Assembly: GCF_002289565.1 (NCBI RefSeq)
Contig: NZ_NTFY01000026.1
Location: 1-56,214, forward strand
Length of the DNA: 56,214 bases
Source: Rhodopirellula sp. SM50
Lineage (GTDB): Bacteria > Planctomycetota > Planctomycetia > Pirellulales > Pirellulaceae
Direction: 5' to 3'
Numbering within the stretch: the first letter of the stretch is position 1; the number at the start of each line of letters is the position of its first letter. Below are positions 16,718 to 26,400 of the stretch, in pieces. The translations under genes and the position numbers were made by a program. Under the pieces are notes generated by a model. It made no database searches and had not been told where the DNA came from. It saw only the letters and a list, made by a program, of their open reading frames with translations.

Positions 16718-18190
16718 CTAGGGCTGACCCGAACGGGTTTTGAATCCGCTTAACTTCAGCGGACGTTTGGGATCCGTCTTGGAGACCGACACAAAGATGC
16801 CGACCGAGGGCGATTCGCCGATCGCCGTCACCCCGATCGTTCCCGTCTGAATCCGGTCGCCCGATTCGACAAACCACCGCAACATATCGGACTGCTTGGC
16901 ATCTCGATAAATCGACAGCGTTGTGGTCTTGCCGTTGGTCGTGATCTTGTTCACCGCATCGATGCGAGACTCCTCGCCACGGTCGCGGGCGAACACATCA
17001 ACGCCTTGCTTGAACGATCGCAGCCCGATCCGAATCCCGTCGATTTCGAAACCGACCTGTGTTGCTGCGGGCATGCCCGCCGACATCGAGGATGTCAGCG
17101 ACATCGCCGACCCAGCGGTCAGCTCGAACTGCTTGTCGGACAATTGGTAGGTCTGCTGACCCTGGATGGTTTTCGGACGCAGCTCTCCGTCGGTCGTTTC
17201 GAACCAGTCCAACCCCTGCTCCGATTCGAAGCGGTCGGCCAGCTGTGCCGGGAAGGCGTCGACTGCGCTGAGCCCCTCAAGTGACTTGATCGCCTCCGAT
17301 GACTCGGTGAGTTGCTTTCCTGGACCGATCGACAGACCGCCCAACGGCTGAAATGCTTTGGGACTGCGCGGCGTTGCGTCGGATGGCATGACGGATTCGC
17401 TCGGTTGATTGGCAATATCCGAAAGCACCTCGCTGAATTTGTTGCCCAGACCGTCGCCGAGTCCGCTTCCGGTCTCTCGCCGTTTTGCGATCGGCGATCG
17501 GCTGCGGGGGACCGACACACCAGAACGCGGTGCTTGCCGACTGGCCTTTCTCGTCCGCCTCGCCGTCCCTTCTTGCCTGCTGGAACCCGACTGGTCGTCT
17601 TGATCGGCGACCTCACCCGATGCGGTTGTCGTCAACGAGGATTCGCGGACCGGCGACTCATGTTGCGACGGACGCGCTTCCGCCGCACGCCTGCCGCCGG
17701 GGTTGCGATTGACCCAAAAAACGATCGCCACAATCGTTAGCAAGACCGCTGCACTGATCCCGTGGTATTTCCAATCGCTCGCCTTTGTCCGCGGCCGAGA
17801 TACAGGCGATTGCGGTCCCGGCGGCGTTTCTGATGCTGCCGAAACAGCCGGCTTGATCGCGATTTGCGTCGAAGCCCCCTGTTGCGCATCCGAAGCGGTA
17901 CCGGATCGCAAGGATTCGTCATAGGCCGACCGCGAATCAGCGTTCAGCAACGTTCGCCGGGCAATGGCGACCTGGCCCAGCATCTCCTGAACGATCTTCC
18001 GCCGAGGGCCGGCCGCGATCTGATGCAGATAGGCACTCCGCGATTTCGCCGCAGATTCGATCAACGCTTCGTCGGACTCAAAGTCCGCCAGACCTAACAG
18101 GGCATAGTGGTTCGGAGGCAATCGTTCGGCCGGAATTTCCAGCCACTCTTGGTACAACGCATTCAGGTCCGCGGGATCGGAAAACGGCAT
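16718..18190 (-). CDS. Membrane protein with a degenerate J-domain-like N-terminus
   Basis: From ATG 18190 it is 490 residues. Residues 25-92 (HYALLGLADFESDEALIESA ... LLNADSRSAYDESL) follow the helix pattern of a J-domain but have no HPD motif, so Hsp70 stimulation is unlikely. A Pro/Ser linker follows, then one TM helix (ISAAVLLTIVAIVFWVNR, about 146-163), a long Ser/Arg-rich disordered part, and a beta-rich C-terminal region from about 310. Orientation suggests the J-like part is cytoplasmic and the C-terminus extracytoplasmic. Similar modules occur in planctomycete membrane proteins and kinases. Function unknown. It is 116 bp downstream of the zinc-ribbon repeat protein on the same strand. 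Confidence 0.75.
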   Translation of the reverse strand: MPFSDPADLNALYQEWLEIPAERLPPNHYALLGLADFESDEALIESAAKSRSAYLHQIAAGPRRKIVQEMLGQVAIARRTLLNADSRSAYDESLRSGTASDAQQGASTQIAIKPAVSAASETPPGPQSPVSRPRTKASDWKYHGISAAVLLTIVAIVFWVNRNPGGRRAAEARPSQHESPVRESSLTTTASGEVADQDDQSGSSRQEGTARRTRKASRQAPRSGVSVPRSRSPIAKRRETGSGLGDGLGNKFSEVLSDIANQPSESVMPSDATPRSPKAFQPLGGLSIGPGKQLTESSEAIKSLEGLSAVDAFPAQLADRFESEQGLDWFETTDGELRPKTIQGQQTYQLSDKQFELTAGSAMSLTSSMSAGMPAATQVGFEIDGIRIGLRSFKQGVDVFARDRGEESRIDAVNKITTNGKTTTLSIYRDAKQSDMLRWFVESGDRIQTGTIGVTAIGESPSVGIFVSVSKTDPKRPLKLSGFKTRSGQP

Positions 18191-18306
18191 CGCAGAAAAA
18201 TGAAAGAAGAGGAGATTGGGGAAGCCCCTTTTATACCACGAAGCCACCGGCGCTCGGCAACGAATTCTCGCCCGAGCTGCTCATCGAGAAGGGATTTTCC
18301 GCGACA

Positions 18307-20415
18307 CTACCGACCGCGAGACCCACTCGTCGGTGTCGACGCGTCGTTTGGCTTGGACGCCAACCGCAGCACGCGACGGGATTTTTCAGACAGCTCGCGT
18401 TTTCGCCGGTCGGCGATCAGTCGATCCTGCGGATCGATCGTCTCGAGTGTCTGAGCAAGCGCGAACGCTCCCGCGGCCTGCCAATAACACTTCGATTCGA
18501 GGTCGCCGCTGGCGGCGCGTTTGCCAAACCCTTCCCAGGTCTCGGCCAGCCAGAACAGGTCGGCGACGGAGAACTGAACACCTGTCGCGTCCAATTGGTT
18601 CACCGTTTCACTGAAGTGGAACAGTGCCGCTTTGCCGAGCGTCTTGTCCGCATCGAGTTGCCGTGCTTGCAAATAGACCGAGCGCAGGAATTCAGAGAGC
18701 TTTGCCGGCGGCTGACGCATCCGCTCGGAGAAGTTCACCGGCTGCGGCACCGCATCTGGCACGCCGTCACGTGCTCTGTCCCCGGAGGCTTGGGGTCTGT
18801 CCCCGGAGGCTTGGGGTCTGTCCCCGGAGGCTTGGGGTCTGTCCCCGGAGGCTTGGGGTCTGTCCCCGGAGGCTTGGGGCGGCGCGGAAGCCGTTGGATC
18901 GGCGGGTGGGATCGGCATCGGGCCGCCGCGTTGGATGGGCTTGGTGATCCCGTTGGATGCAAGCAATCGGATCCCCAAGCGATCGCGGTAGACGAACCCG
19001 ATCGCAGTCGCCATCAACAGGAATCCCGCCGCAACCATGACGAAATTTGCGGTGAAGCTGGATCGGCGGTCCCGGCCATCGAGTGGAACCGAACGACGTG
19101 GAGCCGTTTGAGGCTTACGTCCGCGAGCCCGCTCCTCGGTCTCGTTCACCTTGGTGACGTCACCGGACTCCACGCGGGTTCCCGTTCGATCGATCGCCAA
19201 CGGCTGGAACGGCATCAGGTCGGTGCAAAACGCCGAATCCAACGCATCGACGTTCTCCTGCATCACGAACACGAATCCACAATGACACTCCGCCGTCTGC
19301 CCCATGTCCGCTCGCGTGATCGAATATTCCCGCTTGCATCCAGGGCACGAAACCACGGCCAAATCAACCGCCGCCGCCTCTGCTGTCGAGTCTTCCAACT
19401 GTTCTTGCCGTTGCGGCGTCGCATCAGACGGCTGCGCCTCGGATGCGTCGGCTGGCGGCTGAAACACCGACCCTTGGCCGGCCTCGGCAACCGGCAGCTG
19501 GTACAGATCGGGAAACGCGACGATCGGCAGTTCGAAGACACTTGCGCCGTTGGATTCCGGAAGTGAATCGGCCTCCGCGTCCATCGAGTCGCACACTTCG
19601 ATCACCGGGACCTGCAGCTGATACAAATCGGGAGATGCGACGATCGGCAATTCGACGGCACTTGCGTCGTTGGATTCCGGAAGTGAATCGGCCTCCGCGT
19701 CCATCGAGTCGCACGCGTCGATCACCGGGACCTGCAGCTGGTACAGATCGGGAAACGCCACGATCGGCAATTCGACGGCGCGTGCGTCGATGGGTTCCAG
19801 CAGTGAATCGGCTTCGACGTGCATTGAGTCGCAGGCGCCGAGCACCGGGACCTGCAGCTGGTACAGATCGGGAAACGCCACGATCGGTAGTTCGACGGCA
19901 CTTGCGTCGTTGGATTCCGGCAGTGACGCGGCTTCGACGTGCATCGAGTCGCAGGCGTCGATCACCGGGACCTGCAGCTGGTACAGATCGGGAAACCCCA
20001 CGATCGGCAGCGGGACCGCGGTTTCGGAAGCGTCGTCGACTCGTGGATCGGAATCAACGTCCGCTGGTTCGGGCGATGCTGAACTGTCGCTATGCCCGAC
20101 AGAGACTTCCGTGAGGATTGCCGTCGGGACTTTGACAACAGCGCCGCACCGGCACGGCAATTCCACGCCGGCGCCCGATCGATCGACGACGTATTTGCTG
20201 CCACACTCGGCACACTCGGTCGGAATCTCGGTGACCGCCGACAGGTCCGTTGCGATCAACGTCGCCTCGCACTGACAACGCAGGGTCGGTGTGTCTGGCG
20301 GCAGCGCAATTGCATCGAGTGAAAACGCGTTGGCACCGGGGGGCGCAGCGATCAGCGACGCTTCGGTGAAAGCGAGCGTCGTACGGCAGGCTGGGCATTG
20401 GCCCGACAGCGTCAT
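18307..20415 (-). CDS. Zinc-ribbon membrane protein with 40-residue and 7-residue repeats
   Basis: The protein has 702 residues. Its N-terminus carries Cys pairs typical of zinc ribbons: CPACRTTL (8-15), a CQCEA, then CAECGSKY and PCRCGAVV within the first 95 residues. A further pair, CPGCKREY and CHCGFVF, lies near residue 370. Between them are four full copies and one partial copy of a 40-residue unit containing LPIVAFPDLYQLQVPV. One TM helix (FVMVAAGFLLMATAIGFVY, about 457-477) is followed by five PQASGDR heptads and a helical C-terminal domain of about 140 residues. The pattern suggests a cytoplasmic sensing or docking part and an exported end. The family is not one I can name. Confidence 0.75.
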   Translation of the reverse strand: MTLSGQCPACRTTLAFTEASLIAAPPGANAFSLDAIALPPDTPTLRCQCEATLIATDLSAVTEIPTECAECGSKYVVDRSGAGVELPCRCGAVVKVPTAILTEVSVGHSDSSASPEPADVDSDPRVDDASETAVPLPIVGFPDLYQLQVPVIDACDSMHVEAASLPESNDASAVELPIVAFPDLYQLQVPVLGACDSMHVEADSLLEPIDARAVELPIVAFPDLYQLQVPVIDACDSMDAEADSLPESNDASAVELPIVASPDLYQLQVPVIEVCDSMDAEADSLPESNGASVFELPIVAFPDLYQLPVAEAGQGSVFQPPADASEAQPSDATPQRQEQLEDSTAEAAAVDLAVVSCPGCKREYSITRADMGQTAECHCGFVFVMQENVDALDSAFCTDLMPFQPLAIDRTGTRVESGDVTKVNETEERARGRKPQTAPRRSVPLDGRDRRSSFTANFVMVAAGFLLMATAIGFVYRDRLGIRLLASNGITKPIQRGGPMPIPPADPTASAPPQASGDRPQASGDRPQASGDRPQASGDRPQASGDRARDGVPDAVPQPVNFSERMRQPPAKLSEFLRSVYLQARQLDADKTLGKAALFHFSETVNQLDATGVQFSVADLFWLAETWEGFGKRAASGDLESKCYWQAAGAFALAQTLETIDPQDRLIADRRKRELSEKSRRVLRLASKPNDASTPTSGSRGR
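18775..18879. repeat. 21-bp in-frame tandem repeat, five identical copies
   Basis: Unit TCTGTCCCCGGAGGCTTGGGG starts at 18775, 18796, 18817, 18838 and 18859. It is inside the zinc-ribbon repeat gene and encodes PQASGDR on the minus strand. All five copies are identical, so copy number probably varies between strains. Confidence 0.95.
19490..20010. repeat. 120-bp in-frame tandem repeat, four full copies plus a partial one
   Basis: Exact 120-bp periodicity: related copies begin near 19501, 19621, 19741 and 19861, with a shorter one from 19981. Each contains CTGCAGCTGGTACAGATCGG or a close variant. Copies differ by scattered substitutions, many of them changing the protein only at the variable positions of the 40-residue unit, while the LPIVAFPDLYQLQVPV part is nearly constant. 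Confidence 0.93.
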
Positions 20416-20556
20416 CGCGGGGCTTTGATAGCAAGACGGCTAGGCGAAGTGGATCGCCGAGTCTAGCAATCTGGCGCGGTACAGCCCAAGATTGGTTTGC
20501 GATTCTGGGGTCCAAATCGTCGCGCAAACCGAAAGTTTCACCCGTCCGGATCGGGG

Positions 20557-21585
20557 CTAAAGCTCAAACGCCTCGTCATCGAGGTCTTCCGGCTCCTCGT
20601 CATACGGATCGTCTTCATCGTCACCGGATCGCCGCATCAGTGCCTCCGGCGGATCGGAGCCGTCGTCGGGGAACCAGCGAATCGTTTCTCGCGGCGGATC
20701 GGAAAGACTTTCTTCGCATTCGATCGCGTTCCAGCTCAGATCGCCGGGCCCATCAGCGACATCACCGTCTTCGAATTCCTCATCGGTGCTCATCAGATAC
20801 AGCGACGCGTTGCGTAAGAACCTTTCGACTTCGGCCGGTTCATAGCGATCGGTATCGTAGACGGCTTCCATATCGGGCATGTCCAACTGCCCCATGCCGA
20901 CGGTGTCCATCAGCGCCCACGATTCATCGACCCGAAACAGTCGCACATTGGTCCACATGTCCAGGGGCGGCAATTCGTAGTTCCAGGCGTAGTTGAGTCC
21001 TTGTCGCAGCCCATTTTGATCTCGCAGGACTTCGCCGCCCGGATTGAAATAACAAATCGCCTGGGGCAGTTCTAAGAGCGCCGAAACCGCCTTGGTCAAG
21101 AATCGCAGCTCTTGGATCGGATCGTAGTCGTCGGGAATCAGTACCACGTCTTCAGAATCGTCGTCCTCTGACTCCGATTCATCCGCCCCCAAGACGTAGC
21201 TGATCAGCAGACGAATGTGCGAGGTGTGTTGTTGGGGAACGTCTTCACCGTCCTCCCACCCCCACGACTGTTCCGCGGCCCGTTCCAGACAGCCGGGGAA
21301 CGCGAGCGGACCAAATTGACCCAAGGACCAGGCGACAAAGACGTCGGGAGAGGTTTCCGGATCTCCCATCTGGTCCGGCCACTTTTCCGTCGAGGGGGTG
21401 ACCAGCAGGTGGCCTCCCACCTCGGGCCGAAAACTCATCACCAGCGTTTCCGGGGACGCACCATCGACGGCCGATTCCTGGACACCGATCATGTCAAACG
21501 CCGAGAGTTTGTCCTGCAGCTCCGCCAACCCGACGGGGCTTCGCAGCAACACGCACATCCCTTGAGTGAACAAACCCTTTGCCAT
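20557..21585 (-). CDS. Hypothetical acidic protein, possibly DUF4261-like
   Basis: A 342-residue cytoplasmic protein with no signal or TM segment. The first 260 residues look like one globular domain: MCVLLRSPVGLAELQDKL, GGHLLVTPSTEKWPDQMGDP, AVSALLELPQAICYFNPGGEV and MWTNVRLFRVDESWALMDTVGMGQLDMPD. That order resembles DUF4261, a family of unknown function, but I hold this loosely. Two Asp/Glu-rich low-complexity stretches, near residue 155 and over the last 20 residues, make it strongly acidic. It is the first of three minus-strand genes of unknown role, 141 bp ahead of the zinc-ribbon repeat gene. Confidence 0.65.
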   Translation of the reverse strand: MAKGLFTQGMCVLLRSPVGLAELQDKLSAFDMIGVQESAVDGASPETLVMSFRPEVGGHLLVTPSTEKWPDQMGDPETSPDVFVAWSLGQFGPLAFPGCLERAAEQSWGWEDGEDVPQQHTSHIRLLISYVLGADESESEDDDSEDVVLIPDDYDPIQELRFLTKAVSALLELPQAICYFNPGGEVLRDQNGLRQGLNYAWNYELPPLDMWTNVRLFRVDESWALMDTVGMGQLDMPDMEAVYDTDRYEPAEVERFLRNASLYLMSTDEEFEDGDVADGPGDLSWNAIECEESLSDPPRETIRWFPDDGSDPPEALMRRSGDDEDDPYDEEPEDLDDEAFEL

Positions 21586-22140
21586 GATCGCCTGTAATTA
21601 CTCTTCTGCCACAATGAAAAATCGGCGACAGTGTGGGTCGCCGAGGGGTGTTTCTTACCGCATCAAGCCGCATTCGACGAGTCCAAAGGATCGCCGATCG
21701 CTAAGCAGTGCGAGAAAAAGACGTCTCGCGGGCAATCGTAAGCCATTCTACCCCAGCGGCGGGATGTAGGCCGGAGCGCTAGGTAAACATCGATGACGAG
21801 GCCCGGACGCTGACGCGAATCGGCTGATATCCATCGATGATCAGCGGTTTGACACGCGTCTACGCCCCTCGCTCCGGGCAGACAACGCTTGCCTTTGTGG
21901 TCCGGCGCGGGCAATCCGGTGTGTGGGTCAAGCTGAGGAACCGGGGCGCATACGGGCTGTCAATTCAGTCGATTTTCAGAAACCAATGCGTTCAGGTCCG
22001 CCCGACGCGTAAGCGAGGGTCACTGCGGCGCCCCTCGCGAACGCGTCGGGGCTGTCGCTAAAACCTCATCAAAGACGGCGAAACGAATGTGTCACCGCGC
22101 TAGCTCGTTCGGGCGAAACGGTGTGCCGTCGGCGGGGTGC
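21586..22140. other. Non-coding stretch with an imperfect palindrome
   Basis: No convincing gene. Arms at 22001-22019 (CCCGACGCGTAAGCGAGGG) and 22032-22050 form a 19-bp inverted repeat with two mismatches. It is followed by GCTAAAACCTCATCAAA (22059-22075), the same kind of tail that ends family A elements at 3924 and 50660, so this is probably a degenerate relative. The left part, next to the start of the minus-strand gene at 21585, should contain its promoter. Confidence 0.65.
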
Positions 22141-23082
<942 letters not shown>

Positions 23083-23134
23083 GTTCATTCCTCCCTGGAA
23101 CAACCGTTGAATGATGACATCGTCTGTAAACGTT

Positions 23135-24145
23135 TCAGTCCACGACCCAGGTGTCCCCGGCGTGGAATAGCTTTTCTAGATCACCTTCGCCGCGGGTCTT
23201 CTTGGCGAGGTCGACTTGCGCGTTGATCTGTTCGTCGTAGGTCGAGACATTATCGACGTCACGCAAAATGCCGATCGGCTCGGGCATTTCAGGATAACGC
23301 ATTCTCGCCAGCATCATTTGAATCGACGGGTTGGGATCTTTTTCGTCATGGATCAGCAGGTCGTCATCGGGGACATCGCTGCGGTTGACGATCTCCAGAT
23401 GGGTTCCGACCAGACGGATCGCTTTCTCGTTGTCTTTGCCGAACACCAGCGGCTTGCCATGTTCGAGTTCGACGACGTTGTCGGCACGCTGTTTCTTTTC
23501 TTGGGCATAGGCCATCGCACCGTCGTTGAAGACGTTGCAGTTCTGGTACACCTCGACCAGCGAGGTCCCCTTGTGCTGTGAGGCGCGTTTGAGCACTTCG
23601 CCGAGATGCTTGACGTGGGCGTCCAACGAGCGAGCCACGAAGGTCGCTTCGGCGGCCAACGCGACCGACAAGGGGCTGAGCGGATGATCGATCGATCCCA
23701 TCGGCGTGCTCTTGGTGACCTGGCCTTCCGTGCTGGTCGGGCTGTATTGGCCCTTGGTCAACCCGTAGATCCGATTGTTGAACAGGACGATGTTGATGTC
23801 CAAATTGCGACGCAGCACATGGATGAAGTGGTTGCCGCCGATCGACAACGCGTCGCCGTCACCGGTGATCACCCAGACCATCAGATCCGGACGCGTGGAT
23901 TTTAGCCCCGTCGCAAACGTCGGCGCCCGGCCGTGAATGCTGTGCATCCCATAGGTGTTCATGTAGTACGGGAAACGACTGCTGCAGCCGATGCCGCTGA
24001 TGAAAACGATCTTTTCACGCGGCACGCCAAGTTCCGGCAGAACCTTTTTCATCTGCGCCAGAATCGAATAGTCGCCACATCCGGGGCACCATCGAACGTC
24101 TTGGTCAGAAGCGAAATCAGCGGCTTTGAGAACAGGCAGGGACAT
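23135..24145 (-). CDS. korB: 2-oxoacid:ferredoxin oxidoreductase, beta subunit
   Basis: The thiamine-diphosphate subunit, 336 residues. [11 protein letters not shown] (Cys20, Cys23) is the N-terminal cluster motif and [15 protein letters not shown] the ThDP/Mg binding motif, followed by [11 protein letters not shown]. Together with KorA it oxidatively decarboxylates a 2-oxoacid, most likely 2-oxoglutarate, to the acyl-CoA and reduces ferredoxin. Two-subunit enzymes of this layout are found in aerobes as well as anaerobes. The 114-bp gap from korA has no obvious terminator, so the two are probably one transcript. Confidence 0.93.
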   Translation of the reverse strand: MSLPVLKAADFASDQDVRWCPGCGDYSILAQMKKVLPELGVPREKIVFISGIGCSSRFPYYMNTYGMHSIHGRAPTFATGLKSTRPDLMVWVITGDGDALSIGGNHFIHVLRRNLDINIVLFNNRIYGLTKGQYSPTSTEGQVTKSTPMGSIDHPLSPLSVALAAEATFVARSLDAHVKHLGEVLKRASQHKGTSLVEVYQNCNVFNDGAMAYAQEKKQRADNVVELEHGKPLVFGKDNEKAIRLVGTHLEIVNRSDVPDDDLLIHDEKDPNPSIQMMLARMRYPEMPEPIGILRDVDNVSTYDEQINAQVDLAKKTRGEGDLEKLFHAGDTWVVD

Positions 24146-24259
24146 GGCGGAAATATTGGGAATCGTTTTGTGTGTTTTAAATGGATGCTTCGGCGTTTAG
24201 TCGCCTCGCTCGACGCTGCGAGCAAGGCAATTCCTTTGCCGATGAAACGGCCGCGTGCT

Positions 24260-26128
24260 CTAAACGGCGACGGGGGCCGGCACGAGGGCTTCAATTTGCT
24301 CAATCAGTTCGCTGACGGCGAACGGTTTTCCTTGGACCTTGTTGTAACCAATGCAATCGACCAGGTGCTCCGAACGCAACAACATGCGGAGTTGGCCCAT
24401 GTTCAATTCCGGCACCAACACCCGATCGAACGACTTGAGCAGGTCGCCGAGATTTCGCGGCATCGGATTGAGGTACCGCAGGTGGGCGTGGCTGACGCGG
24501 TGCCCGGCTTCCTGGCAACGGCGGACCGCTGTCAGGCAGGCGCCGTAGGTGCCGCCCCAGGACACGACCAACAGATCTCCGCTGGATTCGCCATAGACCT
24601 CTTGCTCGGGGATCCGTTCGGCGATCTTGGCAACCTTGGCAGCGCGCGTCTCGGTCATCAATTGGTGATTGGCAGGGTCGTAACTGACGTTGCCCGTTTG
24701 GTGTTCCTTTTCCAAACCGCCGACCCGATGCATCAGACCCTCGGTCCCGGGAATCGCCCAGGGCCGGCCCATGTTCTCATCGCGGAGGTACGGCAAGAAG
24801 GGCTCGCCGTCGTTGGTATCGACCGGATGCTGGATTTCAATTTGCGGCAGCGAATCCAAGGCCGGGATCTTCCACGGCTCGCTGCCGTTGGCGATGTAGC
24901 CGTCCGAGAGCAGCATGACCGGAACCATGCACTCGGTGGCAATCCGCCAAGCTTCGATCGCCATGTCAAAGCAGTCGGCCGGGGACCGCGGTGCGATCAC
25001 GGGAATCGGAGACTCGCCGTTGCGGCCGAACATCGCTTGCAGCAAATCACTTTGCTCGGTCTTGGTCGGCAACCCGGTGCTCGGACCGCCGCGTTGGACG
25101 TTGACGACGACCATCGGCAATTCCAGCATCATCCCCAAGCCCATCGCTTCGGCTTTGAGCGCGATTCCGGGACCGCTGCTGGCGGTGACCGCCATCGTGC
25201 CCCCGAACGCCGCTCCGATCGTGGCGCACATCGCGGAGATTTCGTCTTCGGCTTGGAACGTGCGAACGCCAAAATTCTTGTGCTTGGTCAGTTCATGCAG
25301 AATGTCGCTGGCCGGCGTGATCGGATACGTGCCATAGAACAGATCTTTCTTGCTGAGCTTGCTGGCGGCCACCAAGCCCCACGCCAAGGCCTGGTTGCCC
25401 ATGATATTGCGGTACGTGCCCGGGGAAAGCTCGGCCGCTTCGACTTGATAGCTTTCGCCGAACGCCTCGGTGGTTTCACCGAACGCCCAACCGGCCCGCA
25501 ACGCCGCCACGTTGGCTGACGCGACATCCGGCTTCTTGCCGAACTTGTTTTCGATGAAACGCAGCGTCGGGTCGAGCGAACGGCCGAACAGCCAGTACAC
25601 CAGGCCCATGGCAAAAAAGTTCTTGCAGCGGTCCGCAATTTTGGGGCTCAAACCGTGCTCGGAGACCGCGGTGCGGGTCAACTGGGTCATCGGCACCTTG
25701 ATCAGCCGATAACTGTCGTTGATCACCGTTGCCTCCAACGGATTGGCATCGACCTTGGCCAGTTTGAAATCCTTGTCGGTGAATCCGTCTTCGTTGGCGA
25801 TCAGGATGCCGCCTTTGCGAAGATCCTGGATATTGGTCACCAACGCGGCCGGATTCATCACCACCAGTGCATCGAGCGTATCGCCGGGCGTGAAGATTTC
25901 CTCTTTGGCAAACTGGACCTGGAAACCGCTGACCCCGGCTCGGGTGCCCCGCGGGGCGCGGATTTCCGCCGGGAAATCCGGGAACGTGGCCACGTCGTTG
26001 CCAGCCAAGGCACTGGTATTGGTCAGCTGGGTCCCCAATAACTGCATCCCGTCGCCCGAATCTCCGGCCAGTCGCACGGTGATTCCTGAGACGGATTTGA
26101 CATGTTTTGTAGTCGTCATGAACTGCAT
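24260..26128 (-). CDS. korA: 2-oxoacid:acceptor oxidoreductase, alpha subunit (gamma-alpha fusion)
   Basis: From the ATG at 26128 the protein is 622 residues; the ATG at 26119 is equally possible. The N-terminal 190 residues are the gamma domain (VRLAGDSGDGMQLLGTQLTN, FPAEIRAPRGTRAGVSG). The alpha domain follows with GTYPITPASDILHEL, TASSGPGIALKAEAMGLG and RGGPSTGLPTKTEQ, the binding sites for substrate and ThDP. Such fused alpha chains pair with a separate beta chain, here korB. The enzyme links the TCA cycle to ferredoxin instead of NADH. The specific 2-oxoacid cannot be proven from sequence. Confidence 0.93.
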   Translation of the reverse strand: MQFMTTTKHVKSVSGITVRLAGDSGDGMQLLGTQLTNTSALAGNDVATFPDFPAEIRAPRGTRAGVSGFQVQFAKEEIFTPGDTLDALVVMNPAALVTNIQDLRKGGILIANEDGFTDKDFKLAKVDANPLEATVINDSYRLIKVPMTQLTRTAVSEHGLSPKIADRCKNFFAMGLVYWLFGRSLDPTLRFIENKFGKKPDVASANVAALRAGWAFGETTEAFGESYQVEAAELSPGTYRNIMGNQALAWGLVAASKLSKKDLFYGTYPITPASDILHELTKHKNFGVRTFQAEDEISAMCATIGAAFGGTMAVTASSGPGIALKAEAMGLGMMLELPMVVVNVQRGGPSTGLPTKTEQSDLLQAMFGRNGESPIPVIAPRSPADCFDMAIEAWRIATECMVPVMLLSDGYIANGSEPWKIPALDSLPQIEIQHPVDTNDGEPFLPYLRDENMGRPWAIPGTEGLMHRVGGLEKEHQTGNVSYDPANHQLMTETRAAKVAKIAERIPEQEVYGESSGDLLVVSWGGTYGACLTAVRRCQEAGHRVSHAHLRYLNPMPRNLGDLLKSFDRVLVPELNMGQLRMLLRSEHLVDCIGYNKVQGKPFAVSELIEQIEALVPAPVAV

Positions 26129-26400
26129 CTTTCGCGTCGTCTGGTGGCCTCGCCGGGGCATCTGGCGGCGTTGCCGAGGTTTCTACCGCGCCATCGCTGC
26201 GGCAATCCGTTTCTGGGCCTCAAGTTGTAGCGACCAACGGACTGTAGGGGTTGTATCGAGTGTTCCAATTCGGAAACTTCGTCAAATTCTATAATTCGGC
26301 CATCAAAAGGTAATGACCGGGAGTGTTGAAACAGGCATTTTGCGCAAGAAACGCCCGGACCAACGTGTTTTCGCCTTGCAAATCGGGTGTTTTCTTGCGG

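Noticed and set aside
23933..25519. 528-codon plus-strand frame opposite korA/korB
   Set aside because: Crosses two real genes and their gap on the other strand; no recognisable domain.
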